Shown here: positions 7,730-15,100 of the stretch, piece by piece
How the letters are laid out: the number at the start of each line of letters is the position of its first letter
How positions within the stretch are numbered: position 1 is the first letter of the stretch
NCBI GenBank assembly: GCA_002315155.1
Contig: DCFY01000037.1
Span: 2,014-18,617, forward strand
DNA length: 16,604 nucleotides
From: Megamonas sp. UBA1792
GTDB taxonomy: Bacteria > Bacillota_C > Negativicutes > Selenomonadales > Selenomonadaceae
Direction: 5' to 3'
The notes under the pieces: generated by a model
What the model was told of the DNA's origin: nothing
Databases searched by the model: none
The model's input: the letters and a program-made list of their open reading frames with translations, nothing else
Translations under genes and position numbers: made by a program

Positions 7730-8417
7730 CCATAACGACCCCCTTACCTTCATCGCGTGTAATTTTCCCATCACGAAGAAGAAGCTGCCTGCTTGCATAA
7801 GTTGCAACTTCCGGCTCATGCGTGACAAGTATGATGGTCTTACCTTCTTCATGAAGTTTGGAAAAAATGCTCATGATTTCAGTACTTGATTTCGTGTCAA
7901 GATTTCCTGTTGGTTCATCCGCCATAATAATGCGCGGATCATTTACAAGAGCACGAGCAATTGCCACACGCTGCCGCTGCCCGCCAGAGAGTTCATTCGG
8001 CTGATGATCCTTGCGTGGACCAAGTCCGACTGCATCAAGAAAGTACGCTGCTTTTTCCATGCGTTCCTTCTTGCCAACGCCTGCATAAACAAGTGGTAAC
8101 GCGACATTTTCCCAGGCACTTATGCGGGATAGCAGATTAAAATTTTGGAATACAAATCCAATTTTCTTGTTTCGTGTAATTGCAAGCGCATCATCCCCAA
8201 GTTGGGCAACCTCTTCACCATCAAGCTTATAGGACCCCACTGTTGGGCGATCAAGACAACCGAGTATATTCATAAGTGTGGATTTACCCGATCCTGACGG
8301 CCCCATAAGTGCTGTAAACTCACCTTTTTTAATATGGAGATCGATTCCATCAAGAGCAGCAACTTCCTGATCACCGATTTGATAAAGTTTTTTTATACCA
8401 GAAAGAAGAATTGTCAT
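7719..8417 (-). CDS. ABC transporter ATP-binding protein (MacB/LolD-type ATPase)
   Basis: Cytoplasmic ATPase of 232 residues that powers the neighbouring permease. Walker A GPSGSGKS is at 39-46, the Q-loop at [10 protein letters not shown] (from 89), the signature LSGGQRQR at 143-150, Walker B IIMADE at 163-168, the D-loop NLD at 172-174, and the switch His200 in VTHE. All motifs are intact and the length is typical for the MacB/LolD/FtsE class. The C-terminal codons overlap the permease start, so translation is probably coupled. The gap to the adaptor gene upstream is 25 bases and carries a purine-rich AAGGAGGG ribosome site before the ATG. This class usually drives export of peptides, lipoproteins or antibiotics rather than uptake. 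Confidence 0.95.
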   Translation of the reverse strand: MTILLSGIKKLYQIGDQEVAALDGIDLHIKKGEFTALMGPSGSGKSTLMNILGCLDRPTVGSYKLDGEEVAQLGDDALAITRNKKIGFVFQNFNLLSRISAWENVALPLVYAGVGKKERMEKAAYFLDAVGLGPRKDHQPNELSGGQRQRVAIARALVNDPRIIMADEPTGNLDTKSSTEIMSIFSKLHEEGKTIILVTHEPEVATYASRQLLLRDGKITRDEGKGVVMDVV

Positions 8418-8442
8418 ATTCTTATCCCTCCTTTCTTTACTT

Positions 8443-9585
8443 TTACATTGGAGGCGGTCCCTGATTTTTGCTGCTGCTCGACGAATTTTTTGAACTTGAT
8501 GCTGCAGTATAGGTCATAGATATTTTATCTCCCGCTTCTACTCCATCTATAATCTCTACATAATCATCACTATAAATTCCTGTCGTAACATTACGATTTT
8601 CCGTCGAACCATCGCTGTTCACAAGAACAACATAAGAGCCTCCGTTATTGGTCTTGAGTGCAGATATCGGCACTGCAAGTGCATTTGCTTTTTCCGCTGT
8701 ATTTATTTCCACACGTGCCGTCATTGCTGGTTTTAACAGGCCTTCCGGATCATCAATATCAAGCGTTACATAATAGTAGATAACACTTGCCGATGTTGAA
8801 GACGAAGATGTTGAGGACGTCGAGGTTGTTGACGAGTTTGTATCCCACGTATTGCTTACATCGGTCTGCGAAATCTTCGATACCGTTGCATCAAAGGATT
8901 TTCCGGTATAGGCATCAACTGTGAAAGTTGCACTCTGGCCGATCTTGATCTTACCAACATCCGTTTCATCGATCTTGGCCATAATCTGTTTCTTCGAAAG
9001 ATCTGCAATAATCATGATAACAGTCGGGCTGCTTGTTCCCTGCACTGCCATAGTGCCCGGTGTTTTCGGTTCACCGACAACAAAGCCATCCATCGGTGCT
9101 ACAATTATCGTTTCGCTGAGATCCGACTTCGTACCTTCCAGACTGCTCAATGCCGTCTGGTAATTATATTCTGCGTCTTCGAGATCTTCCTGTGACTTTG
9201 CTCCGATCGAGTATAGATAGGAGATACGATTATATTTTGCCTTTGTATTCGTTACCGTATACTGCGCCTGATCTTCCTTCGTCTGAAGCTCTGTGCCATC
9301 TAGTGTCGCTACGATCTGTCCAGCCTTTACGGCATCATTTTCCTTAACAAGCACATTCTTTATACGTGCCGTAATCTTAGAACTGACTTCAACAGAGTTT
9401 ACCGGACGTATGGTACCCGTCGCAGATACCATTGATTTCAGATTTATCCGTCCGACCTCAACGGTTTCAATGGCTGCAGCTTTTTTTGCTGCCTGTTGAT
9501 TGGTATAGTAATTGTAGCCGCCAAAGGCAACACCGACAATGACAACAAGCGCAATTGCCGCTTTTATTTTTCCACTGATTCTCAT
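8443..9585 (-). CDS. MacA-like periplasmic adaptor subunit (HlyD/RND adaptor family)
   Basis: 380-residue membrane-fusion protein linking the inner-membrane transporter to the TolC-like channel. An N-terminal membrane anchor is at about 6-26. Domains in order are: a first lipoyl/barrel strand set (about 42-95, ATGTIRPVNSVEVSSKITARI), a short coiled-coil hairpin (about 100-155), the second lipoyl half (IIVAPMDGFVVG, 160-171), a beta-barrel domain (about 195-300) and a membrane-proximal end (about 300-360). The hairpin is short compared with E. coli MacA. Residues 250-267 are almost only Ser and Thr, within a loop of the barrel domain, and the last 20 residues are a Ser/Asn-rich tail ending GPPPM. 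Both are unusual in composition but Ser-rich loops here occur in other Firmicutes adaptors. A GGGGTGG site precedes ATG 9585. The gene stands between tolC-like and ATPase genes. Confidence 0.93.
   Translation of the reverse strand: MRISGKIKAAIALVVIVGVAFGGYNYYTNQQAAKKAAAIETVEVGRINLKSMVSATGTIRPVNSVEVSSKITARIKNVLVKENDAVKAGQIVATLDGTELQTKEDQAQYTVTNTKAKYNRISYLYSIGAKSQEDLEDAEYNYQTALSSLEGTKSDLSETIIVAPMDGFVVGEPKTPGTMAVQGTSSPTVIMIIADLSKKQIMAKIDETDVGKIKIGQSATFTVDAYTGKSFDATVSKISQTDVSNTWDTNSSTTSTSSTSSSSTSASVIYYYVTLDIDDPEGLLKPAMTARVEINTAEKANALAVPISALKTNNGGSYVVLVNSDGSTENRNVTTGIYSDDYVEIIDGVEAGDKISMTYTAASSSKNSSSSSKNQGPPPM
8792..8836 (-). repeat. Three imperfect 15-bp tandem repeats in the adaptor gene
   Basis: Three consecutive 15-bp units (8792-8806, 8807-8821, 8822-8836) share the core GATGTTGAGGACG on the plus strand; the third is the most diverged. 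Each codes for a five-residue Ser/Thr unit of the adaptor (SSTTS, TSSTS, SSSTS; residues 251-265), so copy changes keep the frame. Confidence 0.75.
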
Positions 9586-9655
9586 TATTCCACCCCATTA
9601 TTTTCTGAATCTTCCACTGTCTCATCTGCTGACTATGTGCAAAGACAACCAATGA

Positions 9656-10930
9656 TTACTGTTTAACAGCGTCGATTCCCATGGTATTTTCTACAGTTGC
9701 CTTATAACGTGCATAGTCGTATTGTGCACTGATATAGTTGAGCCGAGCCGTGGAAAGTGCCAGCTGTGCATCAATGATATCAAGCATGAGTCCTTCACCG
9801 GCTCTGTACTTTTCATTGGCAATATAATAGTCTTCCTCTGCTTGTTTTATTGCATCCTGCGTCGAAACGAAACGCTTTTCCGCTTCCTTCATATTCAGGT
9901 ATGCTGTACGAACATCAAGATTGACTGTTTCCTGATCATTTTCCAACGTGAGCCGAGCAACATCAACCGCTGTTTCTGCAGCACTTACTGTTGCCTTTGT
10001 TACAGAACTATCAAAAACATTCCAATTCGCACTTACACCAGCCGTATAGTCATGATCATCATGTGTTGGTGCTGCTTGCTTGTCCCAACTGGCACTCAGT
10101 GACAGACTTACTGTCGGTAAATATCCTGCCTTGGCTGCTTTTACCGATTTTTCACTCTTATCGACACTCAGGAGATCTCCCTGCAGGTCCTTACGATTCT
10201 GCATTGCATAATCAAGACAGGACTGCATGTCCTGAGCAAAGGCAACATAATAGAAATCATTTGTAAGCGTAAGCGGTTCATCTGGATTCATCCGAATGAG
10301 ATTTTTTAGTGTACTTACATTGATTTCATATGTATTTTGTGCCTTAATCAGCGTCTGCCGTGCATTCGATAATTCAACCGAAGAGCGCAGTACCTCTACC
10401 TTAGCCTTACTTCCAGCTGAATATAATTGCTCCACATTCGTAAGATGAGCCTGGTAGTTATCGACGGACTCCTGATCAACAGCAATCGTTTTCTGTGCTT
10501 CAAGAACATCATAATAGGCTTTAATAACACTCAGCTTAACATTCTCATTCTTTCGCAATGTAGTGAGCTTTGCTATACGTAAAGCATCATCCGAACTGTC
10601 AATATTGGCTTCATTCTTCCCACCTGTATAGATTGGAAGGGATGCTGAAATAGTGTTGCTGTTCGAGCCCGTCCGTCCGGCTTCATTTGTATCACTCATC
10701 GAAAAACTTGTCTCGGCTGATACCGTAAAGCCTTTTGCGCCCTTAGCTGCATCAAGATTCGCCTTCGCTGTATCTTCACCTTTCTGTGTTATCTTAATCG
10801 AAGTATTTTGCTCCAATGCCATATTTACTGCATCATCCAACGATAAAGACGCACATGCTCCGATTGGTACATGCCAAAGAAAAACACTTGCCGCTAGCAG
10901 TATTACCCCTTTAAACGACCCCTTTTTCAT
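9656..10930 (-). CDS. TolC-family outer-membrane efflux channel
   Basis: 424-residue outer-membrane factor, first gene of the pump operon. The signal peptide (about 1-27, ending GACA before SLSLDDAV) is followed by two repeats of the OEP domain: SLSLDDAVNMALEQN opens the first, and DMQSCLDYAMQNRKDLQ (from about 235) opens the second. Long heptad-like helices rich in Ala, such as NVEQLYSAGSKAKVEVLRSSVELSNARQTL and its second-half counterpart NEKYRAGEGLMLDIIDAQLALS, would build the periplasmic tunnel. Length is normal for the compact TolC class. AAAGGATG lies about 9 bases before ATG 10930. Its presence is strong evidence for an outer membrane. A 70-base gap without visible signals separates it from the adaptor gene. 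Confidence 0.94.
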   Translation of the reverse strand: MKKGSFKGVILLAASVFLWHVPIGACASLSLDDAVNMALEQNTSIKITQKGEDTAKANLDAAKGAKGFTVSAETSFSMSDTNEAGRTGSNSNTISASLPIYTGGKNEANIDSSDDALRIAKLTTLRKNENVKLSVIKAYYDVLEAQKTIAVDQESVDNYQAHLTNVEQLYSAGSKAKVEVLRSSVELSNARQTLIKAQNTYEINVSTLKNLIRMNPDEPLTLTNDFYYVAFAQDMQSCLDYAMQNRKDLQGDLLSVDKSEKSVKAAKAGYLPTVSLSLSASWDKQAAPTHDDHDYTAGVSANWNVFDSSVTKATVSAAETAVDVARLTLENDQETVNLDVRTAYLNMKEAEKRFVSTQDAIKQAEEDYYIANEKYRAGEGLMLDIIDAQLALSTARLNYISAQYDYARYKATVENTMGIDAVKQ

Positions 10931-10972
10931 ACTTTCTACATCCTTTCAAGCCTGCAAAATTCATACTCTTTC

Positions 10973-10978
10973 ATTCTA
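10973..10978 (-). promoter_or_regulatory. Possible -10 box of the efflux operon
   Basis: TAGAAT on the minus strand lies 42 bases before the tolC-like ATG. The -35 at 17 bases (GAAAAA) is poor, so a regulator may be needed or the true promoter lies further up. Confidence 0.3.
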
Positions 10979-11167
10979 CCACAGAAACCCTCACTTTTTC
11001 CTTCTAATGTGCCAACATAAAAAATAATACCGGATAAATAGTAAAAGAAAGAACATCCCGTCACAATAAAAGGCGCAGCATCGAGATCAACATTTAAATG
11101 GTCAAATGCGATAAAAAATGGAGGATAAAGATTGCTGCAAAAAATTTGATAACTGACAAATCGAAAA

Positions 11168-11225
11168 GGGACGGTCGATAATAACTGATCTTCGCAAAAT
11201 CTGTTAACCATCCGACCGAAATCCC
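11168..11225. other. Imperfect long hairpin in the tolC-recQ gap
   Basis: Nested complementary arms: GGGA (11168) with TCCC (11222); CGGTCGAT (11172) with ATCCGACCG (11210) with one bulged C; TAAC (11182) with GTTA (11203); GAT (11187) with ATC (11199); loop of about 9 bases. Interruptions are a 3-base bulge, a small internal loop and a T-T mismatch. It could be a structured leader of the efflux operon or an operator. No known riboswitch was recognised. Confidence 0.45.
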
Positions 11226-11286
11226 CTGCAAAATTACAGATATATATTACACAATAAAACCACCCAAAATATAAATCCCACTTTCT

Positions 11287-11316
11287 TTGACCATAATATC
11301 CGATAACCTTTATAAT
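11287..11316 (+). promoter_or_regulatory. Sigma-70-type promoter of recQ
   Basis: TTGACC (11287-11292) and a perfect TATAAT (11311-11316) are 18 bases apart. Transcription should begin near 11323, leaving a leader of about 118 bases before the ATG. Confidence 0.75.
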
Positions 11317-11317
11317 T

Positions 11318-11370
11318 CTATTATAAAAAGATTAAAATTTGATTAGAAAAGAAGTTACTATTATAAAAAG
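11318..11370 (+). repeat. 13-bp direct repeat at the recQ transcription start
   Basis: CTATTATAAAAAG occurs at 11318-11330 and again at 11358-11370, 40 bases apart. The first copy covers the predicted start of transcription. A role as regulator site is conjecture; the sequence is AT-rich and could recur by chance. Confidence 0.5.
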
Positions 11371-11440
11371 GTTTTTCATACAAAAATCGCGAATTTTATA
11401 TTATCTGTACTATTTCTGGACGAGAGGAAGTTTTCATCCC

Positions 11441-13204
11441 ATGCTCGACAAAGCACTTTCTATTTTAAACAAATACTATGGCTACAAAGCATTTCGTCCT
11501 GGTCAGGAAAAAATTATTAAAAGTTTGCTTTCCGGACGTGATACCGTTGCAATTATGCCAACGGGTGCTGGTAAATCCATTTGCTTCCAAATACCTGCCA
11601 TGCTGCTGCCTGGTCTCACGCTTGTCATCTCACCGCTCATTTCACTTATGAAGGACCAGGTTGATGCTCTTAGCGAGCAGGGGGTTCCAGCCACATATAT
11701 CAATAGTTCATTAAAAGCCATTGATACAAACAACCGTCTAAATTCCATAGCCGCTGGCCGCTACAAACTTATTTATATTGCGCCGGAGCGCTTGCAGATG
11801 GACTTCTTTCAATCTATTTTAGCTCATACGACAATCTCGATGATTGCCATTGATGAAGCCCACTGTCTCTCACAGTGGGGGCATGATTTTCGACCAAGCT
11901 ATCGACAAATCGCTCCTTTTATTACTGCGTTGCCGCAGCGTCCGCTTATCAGTGCTTTTACAGCAACAGCGACCCCAGCCGTCAAGGATGATGTCATCAA
12001 GCTCCTACACCTGAAGAATCCTGAAGTACACATCAGTGGCTTTGATCGGCCCAATCTTTATTTTAGTGTATTACGCGGCGAGGACAAAAAAAAGTATATC
12101 GTGAACTACATTACAAATCACGCAAGTGAGTCTGGTATTATCTATGCCGCTACACGTAAAGATGTTGATATGCTCTATGAACTGCTATTGAAGAAAAGAA
12201 TCTCTGTTGGACGCTATCATGCTGGTCTTTCCGATACAGACCGTACTCGGTTTCAGGAAGACTTTCTCTATGATAACATCCAGGTCATCATCGCTACAAA
12301 TGCTTTTGGTATGGGCATCGACAAATCCAATGTACGCTATGTTATTCACTACAATATGCCAAAAAACATCGAATCCTACTATCAGGAAGCTGGTCGTGCC
12401 GGCCGTGATGGTGAGCCCGGTGAATGCATTCTTCTTTTTGGACCTCAGGATACAATGACACAGAAGTTTCTTATCGATGTTTCGACTGAAAATGAAGAAC
12501 GCAAAGCACATGAATTTGGTCGTCTCCAGAAAATGGTCGACTACTGCCATACCCCGACCTGCCTGCGTCAGTTCATTATTTCCTACTTCGGTGAAACAAC
12601 TTTTCCTGATAACTGTAGCAATTGCAGCAACTGTCGCGGCGAATCAGAGCTTGTTGATATCACCATTGATGCTCAAAAAATATTCTCGTGCATTTACCGT
12701 ATGCATGAACGTTATGGCACAACGATGGTCGCTCAGGTACTGCGCGGTTCCAAAGACAAAAATGTTCTGCGGTTCCATTTTGATGAGCTCTCGACCTATG
12801 GTCTCTTCAAAGAACGCGGTATTGGTGATATCAAGCTCCTTATTCAACGCCTTACCGCCACACAATATATTAATCTTACCGAAAGCGAGTATCCTGTTCT
12901 GCAGCTCACACCAGCAGCTTATGATGTCATGCGTGGCACCCGGTCGGTTCTGCAACAGGTGCAAAAAGAACGCAAAGTCGCTGTCAGTTCGACTCTTTTC
13001 GATCAGCTGCGTGCACTGCGCAAAAAGATCGCCACACGCGACAATGTACCACCCTATATGGTTTTTTCCGATGCTACATTGCAGGACATGTGTGCCCGTC
13101 TGCCACAAACACTTGAAGATATGCGTAATGTCAAAGGTATCGGTGACATGAAGCTCCAAAAATATGGGCAAACCTTCCTTGAGTGCCTGAATCTCAGGAA
13201 ATAG
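11441..13204 (+). CDS. recQ: ATP-dependent DNA helicase RecQ
   Basis: 587-residue 3'-to-5' DNA helicase of recombination and repair. Motif 0 FRPGQEKII is at 18-26, Walker A MPTGAGKS at 39-46, DEAH at 138-141 followed by the aromatic loop CLSQWGHDFRP, TATAT at 174-178, and in the second RecA lobe QEAGRAGRDG at 315-324. The zinc site has Cys369, Cys374, Cys392 and Cys395 (Cys398 alternative). A winged-helix region follows (about 405-500), and a C-terminal HRDC domain (about 513-585) ends in RNVKGIGDMKLQKYG. Length and domain order match classic bacterial RecQ with one HRDC. I chose ATG 11441, which is preceded by GAGAGGAAG and gives the standard N-terminus; an in-frame TTG at 11339 adds 34 unrelated residues and lacks a ribosome site. 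It is monocistronic and convergent with the next gene. Confidence 0.97.
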   Translation: MLDKALSILNKYYGYKAFRPGQEKIIKSLLSGRDTVAIMPTGAGKSICFQIPAMLLPGLTLVISPLISLMKDQVDALSEQGVPATYINSSLKAIDTNNRLNSIAAGRYKLIYIAPERLQMDFFQSILAHTTISMIAIDEAHCLSQWGHDFRPSYRQIAPFITALPQRPLISAFTATATPAVKDDVIKLLHLKNPEVHISGFDRPNLYFSVLRGEDKKKYIVNYITNHASESGIIYAATRKDVDMLYELLLKKRISVGRYHAGLSDTDRTRFQEDFLYDNIQVIIATNAFGMGIDKSNVRYVIHYNMPKNIESYYQEAGRAGRDGEPGECILLFGPQDTMTQKFLIDVSTENEERKAHEFGRLQKMVDYCHTPTCLRQFIISYFGETTFPDNCSNCSNCRGESELVDITIDAQKIFSCIYRMHERYGTTMVAQVLRGSKDKNVLRFHFDELSTYGLFKERGIGDIKLLIQRLTATQYINLTESEYPVLQLTPAAYDVMRGTRSVLQQVQKERKVAVSSTLFDQLRALRKKIATRDNVPPYMVFSDATLQDMCARLPQTLEDMRNVKGIGDMKLQKYGQTFLECLNLRK

Positions 13205-13254
13205 AAATTTTACTATAAAAGGACTTGTAACAAACCATATGATAAAATCCCACT

Positions 13255-13310
13255 ACAAATAAAAAAGGTTCTATAGACGATTTACATCTACCTCGTCTAT
13301 AGAACCTTCT
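13255..13310. terminator. Shared bidirectional terminator between recQ and the 128-residue gene
   Basis: A perfect 16-bp stem (13265-13280 / 13293-13308) has a 12-base loop. On the minus strand it is followed by TTTTTTATTTG; on the plus strand by CTTTATTATT, a weaker tract. It serves both convergent genes. Confidence 0.9.
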
Positions 13311-13324
13311 TTATTATTCAATTT

Positions 13325-13711
13325 CTATTCTTCCACCATCATATCATCGTCACACTGCACTGACTGTACTACCTTAAAATAGTCTTCAACCAAATTATTC
13401 CAGTGTTGATCATAGACATTTTCTTCATCTATATAGTTTTGGTATTCTGCCAAGGCCAGCGTCATAAGACTATCCGCAATAACGACATCATCAGCAAAAC
13501 CCATTTCTTCATAGCCGGATCGCAGGGTTTCAACCACTTCTGTCAAGCGATGCAGCGTCATATGCTTAATGATTTGATGCATTGCATCGCAATACTCTAT
13601 TGTATTTTTTTTATAAGCGTCTCGTGCACTTTTTGCATTATCAATAATATGATCAATTTGACTCAGCGCTATAATTTTAATTCTAAAAACATACTGTGCT
13701 TTTGCATACAT
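13325..13711 (-). CDS. Hypothetical protein, 128 residues
   Basis: I do not recognise the family. The protein is soluble, without signal peptide or membrane segment, and looks mostly alpha-helical: KIIALSQIDHIIDNAKSARD, YCDAMHQIIKHM, LTEVVETLRSGYEEM and VVIADSLMTLALAEYQNYI are amphipathic. The C-terminus is acidic (DDDMMVEE). Two Cys and several His are scattered without a clear metal motif. The start is ATG 13711, 8 bases after an AGGAG site; an in-frame ATG at 13732 lies at the predicted transcription start and cannot be used from that promoter. A strong promoter precedes it and a strong terminator follows, so it is a genuine single-gene unit, probably well expressed. A regulatory or small binding role is possible but nothing in the sequence shows it. 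Confidence 0.75.
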   Translation of the reverse strand: MYAKAQYVFRIKIIALSQIDHIIDNAKSARDAYKKNTIEYCDAMHQIIKHMTLHRLTEVVETLRSGYEEMGFADDVVIADSLMTLALAEYQNYIDEENVYDQHWNNLVEDYFKVVQSVQCDDDMMVEE

Positions 13712-13737
13712 ACAATCATCTCCTCTTTGCATACATC

Positions 13738-13766
13738 ATTATACAAAAAGTTATAGTTTAATGCAA
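13738..13766 (-). promoter_or_regulatory. Sigma-70-type promoter of the 128-residue gene
   Basis: On the minus strand TTGCAT (13766-13761) and a perfect TATAAT (13743-13738) are spaced by exactly 17 bases. The -10 lies 26 bases before the ATG, giving a leader of about 20 bases that contains the ribosome site. Confidence 0.8.
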
Positions 13767-13831
13767 ATATAATACAAAATACATGCATATACATTTTTAG
13801 TATATTTATATTTTTCAGTTATTTAAATCAA

Positions 13832-13865
13832 AAAACAAATGAATGCCTTTTGGCTCCGGCTTTCA
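13832..13865 (-). terminator. Weak terminator after the NagZ-like gene
   Basis: On the minus strand an imperfect stem (TGAA/TTCA and GCC/GGC with one mismatch, 13865-13840) is followed by TTTGTTTTTTG. It lies just after the stop of the glycoside hydrolase gene. The stem is short, so the call is tentative. Confidence 0.35.
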
Positions 13866-13876
13866 CTTGCTTCATT

Positions 13877-15061
13877 TTAATTATGTAATCTTCTATTATC
13901 TTCTATTTTCTTTAATTTGAGCTTTACAATCCGCAGTACAGCATCATCTACTTTTTTCCGACTAAGCCGTCCATCCTGTAATGCTTTCAGCATGCCGTTA
14001 TATACAGCGACCTGATGTGCATACTCATGACAGACAAGAATCATATCAGCACCTGCATTAACTGCCTTCACACCGACATCCTCAAAGGCATAATGATTTG
14101 CTATGGCGCCCATTTCCATATCGTCCGTTATAATAAGTCCGGTAAAACCCAGCTTTTCCCGCAGAAGTTCCTGCACAATCTTCGGCGACATACTCGCCGG
14201 GTTCTCTGCATCAAGTGTTGGATACGTCAGATGTGAAACCATAATAAGGAATTCATCTTCTTTGCCGTTTTGGATGACTGCCCGAAAAGGTGCAATATCC
14301 TCTGCCTCAAGTTGCTCTCGGCTCACATTAATCTCCGATCCATCAAGATGCGAATCCGTTTGCCCTTTACCAATTCCCGGAAAATGCTTCAGCGTATAAA
14401 GCATCCCTTTTTCCGCATAGCCGCTTCCAGCAGCCTCAATAAACTTCGCTACAATATCCGGTACACCAGCGTAGGATCGCCCCGGAATTCCCAAATCTGC
14501 ATCGGGAGCAAAATTTACGTTAATTCCAAGGTCCATAAGTGTCTGTGCCGTCGCCTGAGCCCATGACTTTGTCCCGGCAAGGTCACCAGCAGCACCAAGA
14601 ACACCAGCGGCCGGTGGCACAGGAATATACTGCTGCATGCGTGCGACAGCACCACCTTCTTCATCGATTCCGATAAAGAGCGGCAGCATATCATCATCCC
14701 GGGCTGTCTGCTGTATCTTTTCTGTCAGATTACGCACCTGTTCCGGTGTATTCATATTACGATCAAAAAGTATAATGCCGCCTATGCTGTACTGATTCAT
14801 CATATAACGTGTATTCTCATCAAATGCTGGTCCTGCCGCACCAATTATAAGCAATTGACCAATCTTTTCACCATCCGACATTTTTGCAACAATACGCGCA
14901 GCCTGTGCCTCTGGTGCCATATCTACCTTGCTCGCCATGTTCTGTTGCCTCAGCGCAATCATTCCCCCCGCTGCCATGGCAAAAACAAGCAGACAGACTC
15001 CCCATATGATTTTTTTCGTATAGTCCACCCTTCGTATTTCCTTTCTCGTTTTCCTAAACAT
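13877..15061 (-). CDS. nagZ: Glycoside hydrolase family 3 beta-N-acetylhexosaminidase (NagZ-like), membrane-anchored
   Basis: 394 residues. An N-terminal membrane segment at about 17-37 after basic residues, with no lipobox or clear cleavage site, points to an anchored protein acting outside the cytoplasm. The rest is a single GH3 TIM-barrel: IGQLLIIG (67-74), GGIILFDRN (94-102), the substrate site IDEEGGAVARM (132-142), and KHFPGIGKGQTDSH at 225-238. In this last motif Asp236-Ser-His238 is the Asp-His pair used as general acid/base by NagZ enzymes. Asp313 in IITDDMEMGAI is the expected nucleophile. The usual FPGHG reads FPGIG. It should remove N-acetylglucosamine from peptidoglycan fragments during wall turnover. 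GAGAGG lies 6-7 bases before ATG 15061. It follows the cobO gene by 39 bases and has no visible promoter of its own. Confidence 0.9.
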   Translation of the reverse strand: MFRKTRKEIRRVDYTKKIIWGVCLLVFAMAAGGMIALRQQNMASKVDMAPEAQAARIVAKMSDGEKIGQLLIIGAAGPAFDENTRYMMNQYSIGGIILFDRNMNTPEQVRNLTEKIQQTARDDDMLPLFIGIDEEGGAVARMQQYIPVPPAAGVLGAAGDLAGTKSWAQATAQTLMDLGINVNFAPDADLGIPGRSYAGVPDIVAKFIEAAGSGYAEKGMLYTLKHFPGIGKGQTDSHLDGSEINVSREQLEAEDIAPFRAVIQNGKEDEFLIMVSHLTYPTLDAENPASMSPKIVQELLREKLGFTGLIITDDMEMGAIANHYAFEDVGVKAVNAGADMILVCHEYAHQVAVYNGMLKALQDGRLSRKKVDDAVLRIVKLKLKKIEDNRRLHN

Positions 15062-15100
15062 ATTTACCTCTCATGCTATACAAAATCTTTCTGCAGTCTT

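Larger units (their letters stand above)
10931..11440. other. Divergent intergenic region between tolC-like and recQ genes
   Basis: About 510 bases with no gene I can support. It holds a weak -10 for the efflux operon, an imperfect long hairpin at 11168-11225, a good recQ promoter at 11287-11316 and a 13-bp direct repeat. A 91-codon open frame on the minus strand (10936-11211) is judged spurious. Confidence 0.6.

Noticed and set aside
7730..7852. N-terminal extension of the permease
   Set aside because: It overlaps the ATPase coding region in another frame, and the family N-terminus begins at the ATG 7729.
10936..11211. 91-codon open frame on the minus strand before the tolC-like gene
   Set aside because: Protein has no recognisable family or coherent fold, several scattered Cys, a poorly spaced ribosome site, and it covers the likely tolC promoter and hairpin region.
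11339..11440. N-terminal extension of RecQ from an in-frame TTG
   Set aside because: No ribosome site before the TTG and the added 34 residues do not belong to the family; ATG 11441 has one and gives the standard N-terminus.
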